A stretch of DNA of 64,000 nucleotides from Pseudomonas sp. FP198 (GTDB taxonomy: Bacteria > Pseudomonadota > Gammaproteobacteria > Pseudomonadales > Pseudomonadaceae): NCBI RefSeq assembly GCF_030687895.1, contig NZ_CP117452.1:823501-887500 (forward strand), read 5' to 3'. Below, one piece after another: positions 7,816 to 16,285 of this stretch. How positions within the stretch are numbered: position 1 is the stretch's first letter; each line of letters begins with the position of its first letter. The translations under genes were made by a program, and so were the position numbers. The notes beneath the pieces are model-generated. The model ran no database searches and had not been told where the DNA came from. It saw only the letters and a list, made by a program, of their open reading frames with translations.

Positions 7816-10800
7816 GTCGGCGCCGCTGTAGATCAGGGTATTGGCCGAGGGTGCTGATGCCGCCGCCGGCGAAGATGTCGAGCTGGCCCATTGCGCCGAG
7901 GGTGCCGCGGTTGCTGACCTGGGTCGCCTGGACCTTGAGGTTCTGGTTGGCGATCAGGCGCCCCAGGTTGTCCAGCCGGCCGCGCAGCTCAAGCGTGGTA
8001 TCGCCGCCACTGGCTATGCGGCCGTTATCCTGGAGCAGGTTGCCGGCCGAGAGGCTGACGGCCTTGGCTGCCGACAGCAGGCCGGCGTTGTTGAAGTCCC
8101 CGGTGAGCGTCAGGCCCAGGTCGCCGTCGCTGAGTATTTCGCCGCTGCTGGTCAGTGTCGCGGCGCTCAGTGCAAGGCCGCTGGCACTGGCGATGCGATC
8201 GCCGGCCAACAGTTTGAGATCGCCATTCACGGCCACGTCCAGTGCGCCGTTGAGTTGCAGGCGCCCGGTGCCATCGACCGAGGTTATGTCCAGGTCACCG
8301 CTGCCAAGACCGATCAGGCTGCCTTGGTTGCCGGTGAGGCTGGCCAGGTCGACCTTGAGCAGTCCCGTCCCGGCGTGCTCGATGCTGCCGGCCTGGTTGT
8401 TCAGCGCGGCGGCCTTGAGGTTGAGAGCCTGGCTGGTGATCCCGATGGAACCGCCCTGGTTGTTCAGGGCGCCGCTCAGCAGGATCTGGCTCAGGTCGCC
8501 GCCAATGGCGCGGATACGGCCGGTGGCGTTTTCCAGGTTGCCGCCGGTCAACAGCAAGTTGCCGCCCGACTCGATCAGGCCACTCTGGTTGTAGATGTTC
8601 GAGGCACTGAGGGTCAGGTTTTTCGCGCTGATCTCGCCACCCGCCCGGTTATCCAGGGTAGAGCCCTGGCTGTCGAGCAGGCCCTGGGCATAAAGGCGGC
8701 CGGCCTGGTTGGTCAACTGGTCGACCAGCAGTTTCAAATTTCCAGCCTGGGCGTTGATGAGCCCGGCCTTGCCGGCCAGTGCGCTGTTGTTCGCCGTTGC
8801 GGCCGCTACCTCGATGCTGTTGCCCTGCACAGCGCCGCCCTGGTTATCCAGGGCACCCTGGGCAAGTTGCAGGTCCACATGACCCGCCTGCGCCAGCACC
8901 AGGCCTTCGCTGTTGTCCAGGGTGGTGGCGGTGACCTTCAGGCCATCGACGCCGGACAGCAACTGGCCCTTGCGGTTATCCACAACCGTGCCTTGAACAT
9001 CCAGGCGCTTGCCGGTCAGCGTGCCGCCCTGGTTATCCACTCGGCTGGCCTGGGTCACCAATACCGATGACTCGCCGCCGTCGATCAAGCCCAGGGCATT
9101 GTTCAGCACGCCTGAGACTGCCAGGCCGATCGATCCGCCGGTAGCAATCACCGCACCCTTCGCGCTGTTGTCCAATTGAGTGGCGGTGACGCCTACGCTT
9201 TGGCCGAGCAACACGCCGGCTTGGTTGTCAATAACGCTGCCGTTGACCTGCAAATGACCGTCGCTTTGTACGCGACCTTGATTGTTGAGAAGTTGCCCGG
9301 GCGTTGCGCCTTGGTCGCGCAGCGTCAGCAATGCGCCGCCGGCACCGGCCAATAACAAACCCTCGGCGCGGTTATCGATGCGTCCGGCGTTGAGGGTCAG
9401 TTGGTCACCGACGATGCGGCCGCCACGGTTGTCCAGCAGGCCGGTTTGAGTCATCAGCAACTGCCTGCCGGTGATCACACCTTGCTGGTTGTCCAGCCCG
9501 GCAGAGGTGATGTCGAGATCGCCCAGCCTGGATTGCAGGTGACCGGCGTTATTAGCCAGTTGCTGCGTCACGATCATGCTCAGCTTGCCGGTCTCTGCGC
9601 TGAGCACGCCTTGGGTGTTGCGCGTGAGGTTGCGCAGGTGGGTGGTGAGTTGTCCACCGTTGACGGTGCCCTTGAAGTTGTCCAGGTCGCGGGCAGTCAG
9701 GGTTGCGACGCTCGTGCCTTGCAGCAGGCCTTCAGTGTTGTCCAGGTCCTGCGCGTTGATGACAAGGTCTTCGGCGCCGATCTTGCCCTGCTGGTTGTTC
9801 AGGGCGCCGTGGCTGACCAAGGTCATTTTTTTGCCCACCAGGGTGCCGCCGGTGTTGTCCACGCTGGCCGCGTCCACGTTCATGGCAGCGGTTGCCTGGA
9901 TCCGGCCACCGTTGTTGAGCAATTCTTGAGCGATCGTCAGGTCGGTATTGCCCAGCTCGGCGCTGAGCAAGCCATTGGCGCTGTTGTCCAGGCGATCTGC
10001 GGTCAGTTGCAAATGATCGGCGACAATCTTGCCGCCCTGGTTGAGCACCTTGGCGGCGCCGATTTCCAGCAGGCCCTGCGCTTGTAGCGTGCCGCCGGTG
10101 TTGTCGAGCTGGCCGGCGACTTTGATGGTTGCCTGGCCGACGCTGGCGGCAATCAGGCCGGCCTGGTTGCCCAGGCGATCAGCGGTTACTTTCAGTTGGT
10201 CGGCGATTACCGAGCCGCGCAGGTTATTCAGTTGCCTGGCGTTCAGTTCAAGGCTTGCGCCGGCCAATTCGATACGGCCGTCGGTGTTATCCAGGCTGTT
10301 GAGGTTGAGAATGGCGGACTGGCCGTCACCGAAACGGATCAGGCCGCCCAGGTTGACGATGGCAGGCGTCACCAGGGACAGCGAGTTCACGCCCAGCACC
10401 CGCGCTGCGGCACCCTGGTTGACCAGGCGATCGCTGGTCAGGCCGACGATGGCGCCCTGGAGAATCCCGTTCTGGTTGTCAATGAACTCGGTGGCCTGCA
10501 CCTGGAGGCCACGACTGGCAGTCACCGTACCGGTGTTGCTCAGTTGCCGCGCGGTGAGGGCGACGTCGCCGGTCGGGTTGCGCGTGTTGTCCGGATTGAC
10601 CCCGGCTTCGATGATGCCGCCGTTGGTTACCTTGCTGGCGCTGGTAATGGCGACCTTGTCCCGGGCAGCGATGCTCTTGCTGATTGTCACGTTGCCCGGG
10701 GTCTTGATATCGACCTGGGTGCCGGCATAAACCTTGCCCTGAACATCCACGCTCTGCCCGTTCACGGCGATTGCCTGGTTGGCGCTGGCATTGTTCAGGC

Positions 10801-11668
10801 TGACCTTGCCGTTGGCGTCGACCTGGATGTCGCCGGCGCTGGCGGCCATGTCGCCGGCCAGGCGTACCCCTACGCCTTTCTCCGTGCCCACCAGGCGTAT
10901 CGCCCCGGCGTACATGCCGCCCAGTGCCGAGCTGTCGATGGCCAGTTGCGGTTTTTCGCTGCCATCGTCGGCGCGAGCGGTGGCGCTCAGGTTCTCGGCG
11001 TTGACGTCATTGCGACCGGTCACCACGTTGAGGTTCTTCGCATGGATATTGGCGTTGAGCTTGGCGCTGCGAGTGATCAGCTCGAATTGGTCGACCTCGC
11101 TGGCATCCAGGCCGGTGCCTTCGATGCTGATGTCACCGCCGTCGACCTGGAAGCGGTCCAGGCGCTCGCCGTCCAGGACGGGTTTGCCGGTGGTCAGGGT
11201 CGCGCGCGGGGTGTTGATGAAACCACAGCCGCTGCAGGTGATGCCGTTGGGGTTGGCGACAATGACGCGCGCCGCTTGCCCGGCGACTTCGGTGTAGCCG
11301 GCCATGTGGCTGCGATTACCGCTGGTGACTTCGTTGAGGATCACCTGTGCGGCCTGGCCTTTGAGGTTGTCGTTGCCCAGGATGATGCCGCCCAGTTGCG
11401 TGCGCTGGGTCTTGCCGGTGGCGTTGTTGAGGATGACGCCATTCTGGCCGACGTTGTAGTCGGTGAACTTGTTATGGGACAGCCCGCTGCCATTGGCACC
11501 GTTGATATTGATTACCGGTACGCCGTTGCCCGCCGCGCCAATGCTGGTCTTGCCACCCGCTGCCGCGTCGACGGTGAGGCCCGCTGCTGCGACGACCAGG
11601 GGATTGAGCAGCACAATCGAGGCCAGGGACAGGGCGATGCATTGAGACAGTGGGGTACGGACGTCCAT
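7637..11668 (-). CDS. TpsA (FhaB/CdiA-like) N-terminal part with TPS secretion domain, ends by frameshift
   Basis: The start is ATG at 11668 with GGAAGA seven bases upstream; an in-frame ATG and TTG slightly upstream are less well placed. A signal peptide (CIALSLASIVLLNPLVVAAA) precedes the conserved TPS domain, with NPNGI (VIVANPNGITCSGCGFINT) and NxxG-type blocks recognised by the TpsB POTRA domains. Then come many short repeats around xxLDNxxG. The frame stays TpsA-like up to IFAGGGISTL and then becomes arginine-rich nonsense to 7637. The adhesin continues in another frame from about 7850. The intact product would be about 3,200 residues. It is second in the operon, 35 bases after tpsB. 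Confidence 0.85.
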   Translation of the reverse strand: MDVRTPLSQCIALSLASIVLLNPLVVAAAGLTVDAAAGGKTSIGAAGNGVPVININGANGSGLSHNKFTDYNVGQNGVILNNATGKTQRTQLGGIILGNDNLKGQAAQVILNEVTSGNRSHMAGYTEVAGQAARVIVANPNGITCSGCGFINTPRATLTTGKPVLDGERLDRFQVDGGDISIEGTGLDASEVDQFELITRSAKLNANIHAKNLNVVTGRNDVNAENLSATARADDGSEKPQLAIDSSALGGMYAGAIRLVGTEKGVGVRLAGDMAASAGDIQVDANGKVSLNNASANQAIAVNGQSVDVQGKVYAGTQVDIKTPGNVTISKSIAARDKVAITSASKVTNGGIIEAGVNPDNTRNPTGDVALTARQLSNTGTVTASRGLQVQATEFIDNQNGILQGAIVGLTSDRLVNQGAAARVLGVNSLSLVTPAIVNLGGLIRFGDGQSAILNLNSLDNTDGRIELAGASLELNARQLNNLRGSVIADQLKVTADRLGNQAGLIAASVGQATIKVAGQLDNTGGTLQAQGLLEIGAAKVLNQGGKIVADHLQLTADRLDNSANGLLSAELGNTDLTIAQELLNNGGRIQATAAMNVDAASVDNTGGTLVGKKMTLVSHGALNNQQGKIGAEDLVINAQDLDNTEGLLQGTSVATLTARDLDNFKGTVNGGQLTTHLRNLTRNTQGVLSAETGKLSMIVTQQLANNAGHLQSRLGDLDITSAGLDNQQGVITGRQLLMTQTGLLDNRGGRIVGDQLTLNAGRIDNRAEGLLLAGAGGALLTLRDQGATPGQLLNNQGRVQSDGHLQVNGSVIDNQAGVLLGQSVGVTATQLDNSAKGAVIATGGSIGLAVSGVLNNALGLIDGGESSVLVTQASRVDNQGGTLTGKRLDVQGTVVDNRKGQLLSGVDGLKVTATTLDNSEGLVLAQAGHVDLQLAQGALDNQGGAVQGNSIEVAAATANNSALAGKAGLINAQAGNLKLLVDQLTNQAGRLYAQGLLDSQGSTLDNRAGGEISAKNLTLSASNIYNQSGLIESGGNLLLTGGNLENATGRIRAIGGDLSQILLSGALNNQGGSIGITSQALNLKAAALNNQAGSIEHAGTGLLKVDLASLTGNQGSLIGLGSGDLDITSVDGTGRLQLNGALDVAVNGDLKLLAGDRIASASGLALSAATLTSSGEILSDGDLGLTLTGDFNNAGLLSAAKAVSLSAGNLLQDNGRIASGGDTTLELRGRLDNLGRLIANQNLKVQATQVSNRGTLGAMGQLDIFAGGGISTLGQYPDLQRRRHEPARRHPEQPLRRHLQQGQPELRRPRRRPGAKSQQPLGEHRKRRRHEPQCRQPGKYQG
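7849..7851 (-). other. Single-base frameshift splitting tpsA
   Basis: On the coding strand ATC AGC ACC CTC GGC CAA leaves the adhesin frame. Removing one C from the CCC gives I-S-T-S-A-N-T-L-I-Y-S-G-A-D, which joins the two halves smoothly. The event is one extra base in a three-base run (GGG on the + strand). It may be a real mutation, a phase switch or a sequencing error. Confidence 0.8.
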
Positions 11669-11703
11669 GTGTGAGTCTTCCATTGACAAGTGCGAATCGG
11701 ATA

Positions 11704-13395
11704 TCAGAAAAACAGATCGACGCGGAAATACACCGGACGTTCGCGTTTCTCGATAATCCCGGGGCGTTCCAACGAGCGGGCGAAGCTCACGGAAGTGGCC
11801 AGGTGCTTGCCCCTGGCATTGAGCTCCAGGGCGTTGCCGGTGACGCGGCCACGTTCATCGGGATTCGAGGAGGTGCCCTCGATCACGCCGACGTCGTAGG
11901 CAAACGCCACGCCGTATTCCTGTAATACCGGCTGCAAGGGTTGCCAAGTCACGGGCCGGCGCCAGCGTAACTGGTTGCGCCAGTAACCGCCGCTGTCGCG
12001 GTCAGGGTCTGATCTTGCAGGCCACGTACCGAAACTGACACCGCCGAGGCTGATTCGTTGCGGGCTGTAGAGTTGATCTTCGCTGCGTTGGCCGGTGGCA
12101 AGGCTGTCGAAGCTGAAGCTTTCGCCCCAGAGGCGGAAAGGCTGTAAGTAGCTCAGCGTCAGGCTGTATTTGTTGTAGCGCGACTGCGGTTCGTCGTGAG
12201 CGCTGTCACGCTGGGCATCCAGCGCGCCGATCCCCTGTTGCCATCCGGCGTCCAGGTTGATGAACGCGGTCCCGATGCGCCGGCCATGGTTGAGGCTCAA
12301 CTGGGTCTCGGTGATGGTCACGCTGGAGGCGTCGATGAAGTTGTCGTCGACGTAATTGCGTGTGCGCAGTTGGCTGAGGCCGAAGCTGATGCCGGTCTTG
12401 CTGACGTTGTCGCGGTGCAAGACGCGCTCGGCGCGTACTGCGTGATTCTTGCTGGTGCCGTCATAACCGAATACGTAGCCCTGGGCGTTGCCGCTGGCGC
12501 GGTAGAAGCTCTGGCTGTAGGCGTAATTGAACGTCCACCAGCCGTAGGGCACGCTGTAGTAAAGGCTCTGGTTGTCGGAATGGCGCCAGTGATCGCTGAC
12601 CGCGTCCTGGTTGGCGCGCAGGCTCAATTGGTCGGCCAGGCCCAGCGGGCTGTCCCAGTCCAGGCCCAGGCCCATCTGCTGCTGGCCGGTGCTGCGGTCG
12701 CCGTCGTTGTTGCGGGTAGCCGAGACCTGCCAGGGTTTTTCACGTTCGCCCTTGAGGCTGATGCGACTGCCGCCGACTTGCTCGCCCGGAGTCAGCTCCA
12801 ACTGGGCCTGGCGGGACGGCAGACGGCCAAGTTGATCCACCAGTTGTTCCAGTTCCCGCAGGTTCAGCGGCGCGCCAATCTGGCCGGGAAAGGTCATCGT
12901 CAACTCGCGGGGACTGACGATGGCGGAGCTGTCGAAACCTTCGAGCTGCCCCTCGACCACAACGATTTTCAGGACGCCGCCCGAAAGATCCTGCTGCGGC
13001 AAGTAAGCGCGCGTGGTAACGAACCCGCGTTCCAGATAGTGGTGGGTCACAGCCTTGAGCAGGGTATTGATCTGCCCGAGCGACAGGCATTGGTTCCGAT
13101 ATGGCTTGAGCAGTTGATCGCGCATGTCTGCATCGAGATGGTTCGCACCTTCAAGCTCGATGGTCTTGATGTCGAAGCAGCGGCTGTCGTCGGGGCTGGC
13201 CGGCTCAGGTGGGGGCAACGTCTTGCCGGGCAGTTGTTGAAGCTCGTCGAGGCGTTTTTGTTGTTCCTGCAGCAGTTGCTGCTGGCGGTCACGAATCAGA
13301 TCGCGGTCCCCAGGACTTTGCAGGGGCGCGGCGTTGGCGAGGGAGGTAAAAATTGCACCAGCAGCGAAAAGGTGCGAAAGACTAAAGCGGGTCAT
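11704..13395 (-). CDS. TpsB outer-membrane transporter (ShlB/FhaC/CdiB family)
   Basis: The 563-residue product has a signal peptide (ending SLANA), a Gln-rich N-terminal helix, POTRA domains at about 75-230 (FDIKTIELEGANHLDADM; GFVTTRAYLPQQDL) and a 16-strand beta-barrel ending in phenylalanine (FRVDLFF). It exports the TpsA encoded next to it. The expected L6-loop motif (VRGF/VRGL) is absent from the reading frame. Residues about 454-466 read FGTWPARSDPDR, whereas a +1 frame over 11999-12034 reads SVRGLQDQTLTG. Two compensating one-base indels have therefore scrambled the motif needed for secretion in FhaC. Flanking sequence is normal. First gene of the operon. Confidence 0.9.
   Translation of the reverse strand: MTRFSLSHLFAAGAIFTSLANAAPLQSPGDRDLIRDRQQQLLQEQQKRLDELQQLPGKTLPPPEPASPDDSRCFDIKTIELEGANHLDADMRDQLLKPYRNQCLSLGQINTLLKAVTHHYLERGFVTTRAYLPQQDLSGGVLKIVVVEGQLEGFDSSAIVSPRELTMTFPGQIGAPLNLRELEQLVDQLGRLPSRQAQLELTPGEQVGGSRISLKGEREKPWQVSATRNNDGDRSTGQQQMGLGLDWDSPLGLADQLSLRANQDAVSDHWRHSDNQSLYYSVPYGWWTFNYAYSQSFYRASGNAQGYVFGYDGTSKNHAVRAERVLHRDNVSKTGISFGLSQLRTRNYVDDNFIDASSVTITETQLSLNHGRRIGTAFINLDAGWQQGIGALDAQRDSAHDEPQSRYNKYSLTLSYLQPFRLWGESFSFDSLATGQRSEDQLYSPQRISLGGVSFGTWPARSDPDRDSGGYWRNQLRWRRPVTWQPLQPVLQEYGVAFAYDVGVIEGTSSNPDERGRVTGNALELNARGKHLATSVSFARSLERPGIIEKRERPVYFRVDLFF
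11999..12034 (-). other. Locally out-of-frame segment in tpsB (two compensating indels)
   Basis: Reading with one fewer T in the TTT (AAA at 12032-12034 on +) restores SVRGLQDQTLT. One extra G near 11999 then restores GDSGGYWRNQ. About 12 codons are thus translated from the wrong frame exactly at the conserved VRG motif of the TpsB L6 loop. Confidence 0.75.
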
Positions 13396-13736
13396 GCCTT
13401 CATTCCCTTGAACGGCTAATTGCGACGGATGCCAGCGGTCGTTTCAGGCGCAAAAGTCCATGCGGCCCGGTTAAATCGGGGGCATCTTAAATCTTTAAAC
13501 TTCGTGTAATAAAAAAGCCTGAGGTAAAGCCGACGAACGGTAGTTGTCGTTTGATTCGCTTTAGATGGTGGCATAAGGCTTTGATTGCTGTGCGGCTGTG
13601 CGCTCATATCCGAGGCGACGCCATGAAATTTTGCTGTGGTCCTGCGAATCAAGCCCCGCGCCTGATAACCTGTCGCCGAACCGGCCTGGGCTTTTCCAGT
13701 CTTATTTTCAGGCCCCGAATCGCTGTGAGGAATTTC
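13396..13736. other. Intergenic region between divergent tpsB and the DUF6515 gene
   Basis: About 340 bases without a convincing gene. It contains an AT-richer stretch near 13485-13515, where the tpsB promoter probably lies, and it must hold the promoter of the rightward gene. No REP, no clear hairpin terminator and no recognisable operator were seen. Confidence 0.5.
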
Positions 13737-14717
13737 ATGAAGTCGCGCATCTGGCGTTTGGCAGGTGTTGGTCTGTTGTGGGCAAGTGTCAGTGCGCAGG
13801 GAATGGCGGATGATCAGCAGAACCGTGGCGGTCCCAACGGTAATGGCCCGGGTTATTCAGGCCAGCCCCGGCCGCAAAGCAACGAGATCATTCGTGGCGA
13901 CAACAGCCGGCAGTTCGAGGTCCAGCCGCAATCCCCAGGTGGGCAACGTTACGAGCGTCCACCGCAGGACCCCAACGTTCAGAACCGCCCGTCGCAACCG
14001 CAACCCGGCAACAACCTGCCGATCCAGGGCCGGCCCGACAGCGTGAACCAGACCCAGGAGCCGCGACCGGGCTACTACCGCGACATTCCACGGCGCAACG
14101 ACGGTTATCCCAACGGCGGGCCGCGTCCAGGCCACGACAACCGGCCCGATCAGCACTGGCCCGGTCGGCCGGACGGCCATGGCAACGGTTGGGGTCAGGG
14201 GCCGCAATATCGGCCAGGGTATGTGATCGATCGTTTCCCGGATCGTAATTACCGCGTGCCTTATCGCGGCCAGGATTATTTCTACTCGGGTGGCTACTGG
14301 TATCGCCCGCAAGGGCCGCGTTATGTCGTGGTGCAGCCGCCTCGGGGCATTCGGACCCGCTATCTGCCCGATTATGCCCGTGAGGTCTGGATCGGCAGCT
14401 CGCTGTTTTTCCTCGCCGCTGGCGCCTATTACATTTATGAAGCCAACACCCGGGATTACGTCGTGGTCGAGGCGCCGGCCGCCAATCCGCAGCCGCAACC
14501 GCAAGGCAACAGCTTCGACGTGGTGGCTTATCCGGCCAACGGCCAGTCGCCCGAGCAGGTCAACCAGGACGGCTACGATTGCTATCGCTGGGCGGTGCAG
14601 CAGAGTGGTTTCGACCCGCGCACCTATACCTATCCACCGGCGCCGGAGGTGGTGCAAACCTATCGTCGGGCCCAAGGCGATTGCTTGAGCAGTCGTGGGT
14701 ATCAGGTGACGTACTGA
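13737..14717 (+). CDS. DUF6515 family exported protein
   Basis: The start at 13737 follows GTGAGG by eight bases; upstream in-frame ATGs lack a ribosome site. The 326-residue product begins with a signal peptide (WRLAGVGLLWASVSAQGMA). Residues 25-190 are low-complexity and rich in Pro, Gln, Gly, Arg and Asn. A conserved part follows: repeated Y-R-Q/P motifs (YFYSGGYWYRPQ, YVVVQPPRGI), a hydrophobic segment (SLFFLAAGAYYIY) and a C-terminal block with paired Cys (YDCYRWAVQQ...GDCLSSRGYQV) shared with glycine-zipper envelope proteins. It is probably anchored in the envelope. The function is not known. A REP pair follows it, so it is likely monocistronic. Confidence 0.75.
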   Translation: MKSRIWRLAGVGLLWASVSAQGMADDQQNRGGPNGNGPGYSGQPRPQSNEIIRGDNSRQFEVQPQSPGGQRYERPPQDPNVQNRPSQPQPGNNLPIQGRPDSVNQTQEPRPGYYRDIPRRNDGYPNGGPRPGHDNRPDQHWPGRPDGHGNGWGQGPQYRPGYVIDRFPDRNYRVPYRGQDYFYSGGYWYRPQGPRYVVVQPPRGIRTRYLPDYAREVWIGSSLFFLAAGAYYIYEANTRDYVVVEAPAANPQPQPQGNSFDVVAYPANGQSPEQVNQDGYDCYRWAVQQSGFDPRTYTYPPAPEVVQTYRRAQGDCLSSRGYQVTY

Positions 14718-14744
14718 GATTGTGCGAGCGGCATGCCCGCTCTT

Positions 14745-14839
14745 TGTGGCGAGGGAGCTTGCTCCCGCTCGGTTGCGCAGCGACCGCAAAATTTTAGGTC
14801 CTGCTGCGCAGTCCAACGGGAGCAAGCTCCCTCGCCACG
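14745..14839. repeat. REP pair, GTGGCGAGGGAGC family
   Basis: Two inverted GTGGCGAGGGAGCTTGCTCC units with CTGCGCAG-type inner arms lie between the convergent DUF6515 and cation-efflux genes, only about ten bases from the latter's stop. Confidence 0.9.
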
Positions 14840-14849
14840 GTGTTCGGCA

Positions 14850-15743
14850 TCAAGCGTTGGTGCGCTTCACCACTTCTGACGGATCAGCATGCACCAGCAC
14901 CTCGGCCTTCGGATAAGCGCGATGGATCGCATCGGCGGCCTGGTCGCTGATGCCGTGGGCCACTGACAGGGTCAGTTCCCCCGGCAATTCCAGGTGCAGT
15001 TGCACGAACCAGTGGTTGCCGGAGATTCGTGTGCGCAGGTCATGGGCTCCGATCACGCCGGGCACTGCGCAGGCCAGTTCGAGCATGTGCTGGCTGACGT
15101 CCGGCGGCAGCTCTTCATCCATCAGCACGGCGAAGCTTTCCCGTGCTATCTGCACTGCGCTCCAGAGGATGTACGCGGCGATGCCCAGGCCGAACCAGGC
15201 ATCGAGTTGATACCAGCCGAACCCGGCCAGGACCAGGGCCACCAGGATGCTGCCGTTGAGCAACAGGTCCGAGCGGTAGTGCAGCGAGTCGGCGCGCACG
15301 GCGTTGGAGCCGGTGGCGCGCACGACCCGATGCTGCAATGCCAGCAGCGCCAGGGTCAGCGCCAGGGAAAACACGATCACCCCGACGCTGAGCCAGGGCG
15401 CCTCGACCGGCAGCGGCTGCTTGAGTCGTTCGTATGCCTGCAACGCGATCAGCACCGCACTGCCGCCGATGAAGAGGGCCTGGGCCATGCCGGCCAGTGA
15501 TTCAGCCTTGCCATGCCCGTAGCGATGATCGTCATCAGCCGGCCGCAGGGCGTAATGCACCGCCAGCAGATTGAGCAACGAGGTGACGCCGTCCAGCGCC
15601 GAGTCGGTCAGGCCGGCGAGCATGCTCACCGAGCCGCTGAGCCACCAGGCCAGCGCCTTGGCAATGATCAGAATGCACGCCACGGCCACCGAAGCGCGGG
15701 TGGCCAGGCGTAGCAGGCGAGCGTGTTCGGCGCTGGTGGTCAT
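14850..15743 (-). CDS. Cation diffusion facilitator (FieF-like metal exporter)
   Basis: The 297-residue protein has six predicted membrane helices followed by a cytoplasmic ferredoxin-like domain of about 85 residues, the layout of CDF proton/metal antiporters. Transport-site ligands are present: D45 and D49 in TDSALD (helix 2) and HYRSD (helix 5). The cytoplasmic motif DDDHRYGHGKAESLAG between helices 2 and 3 marks the FieF/YiiP branch, which exports Zn(II), Fe(II) or Cd(II). The C-terminal HDLRTR...HLELPG block carries the regulatory metal site. Substrate choice cannot be read from the sequence. It lies downstream of, and in the same direction as, the small lipoprotein gene. Confidence 0.9.
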   Translation of the reverse strand: MTTSAEHARLLRLATRASVAVACILIIAKALAWWLSGSVSMLAGLTDSALDGVTSLLNLLAVHYALRPADDDHRYGHGKAESLAGMAQALFIGGSAVLIALQAYERLKQPLPVEAPWLSVGVIVFSLALTLALLALQHRVVRATGSNAVRADSLHYRSDLLLNGSILVALVLAGFGWYQLDAWFGLGIAAYILWSAVQIARESFAVLMDEELPPDVSQHMLELACAVPGVIGAHDLRTRISGNHWFVQLHLELPGELTLSVAHGISDQAADAIHRAYPKAEVLVHADPSEVVKRTNA

Positions 15744-15770
15744 GGCGCGGTCTTCCTTGGGCTGCGCCTC

Positions 15771-16190
15771 TTACGCGGCGGGTACGAGACCGAGCGTGGC
15801 CAGTTGTTGCACGTTGCCTTTGTGCTGGATCAGGCGCGGGTCGTCCAGCGGGAAGCTGCGGCCCAGCTCGCGCTCCAGGATGGCTTGCAGCTTCTGGCTA
15901 TTGACCGTGCCGTCGGCGTTGATGGCCGGCTTGAGTTTTTCCGGTTCGATCTGCACGCTTCTGCCCGGCTCGAAATAGATCGCGCCGGTGGCGAAGTCAA
16001 CGGCAAAGGCGATTAGCCCTGGGATGATGTAGAACAGCAGGCCGACAGCGTCGAGCGCGGCGATGGCCGGGTCGATCTTGCCCTCGATCTGGCCGCGACG
16101 GTCGGGGTAGAAGATCGAGCCACAGGCGCTGATCTGGGTCAGCAGGCTGGCGACCAGCACGCCGCCGATCACGCGAAAGGGAATACGCAT
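15771..16190 (-). CDS. Small YceK/YidQ-like lipoprotein
   Basis: Starting at ATG 16190 (AGGAG nine bases upstream) the product is 139 residues. It has a lipoprotein signal (LVASLLTQISAC, lipobox ISAC), a conserved GSIFYPDRRGQIEGKIDP segment and a hydrophobic stretch (GLLFYIIPGLIAFAVDFATGAI). This resembles the YceK/YidQ lipoprotein family. Similar Pseudomonas proteins are often mislabelled polyribonucleotide nucleotidyltransferase, which the size and sequence exclude. Role unknown; probably an envelope lipoprotein. It diverges from hrpB with about 95 bases between the starts. Confidence 0.75.
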   Translation of the reverse strand: MRIPFRVIGGVLVASLLTQISACGSIFYPDRRGQIEGKIDPAIAALDAVGLLFYIIPGLIAFAVDFATGAIYFEPGRSVQIEPEKLKPAINADGTVNSQKLQAILERELGRSFPLDDPRLIQHKGNVQQLATLGLVPAA

Positions 16191-16285
16191 AACAATCTCC
16201 TGAGCAGGTAAGGGCGTTGCTGGTTGGAGTCCAGACCACGCTAAACAGTTCGCCGTTATACTCGGCCCTCTGTTTTGGAGCCAGC

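Noticed and set aside
2569-11674. Long rightward reading frames (up to about 795 codons) opposite tpsA
   Set aside because: They are antisense to a highly repetitive GC-rich adhesin, have repetitive Val/Ala/Gly-rich translations, no family match and no ribosome sites.
13551-13736. Upstream extension of the DUF6515 gene to 13551
   Set aside because: The extension lacks a ribosome site and would bury a clear signal peptide that begins at 13737.
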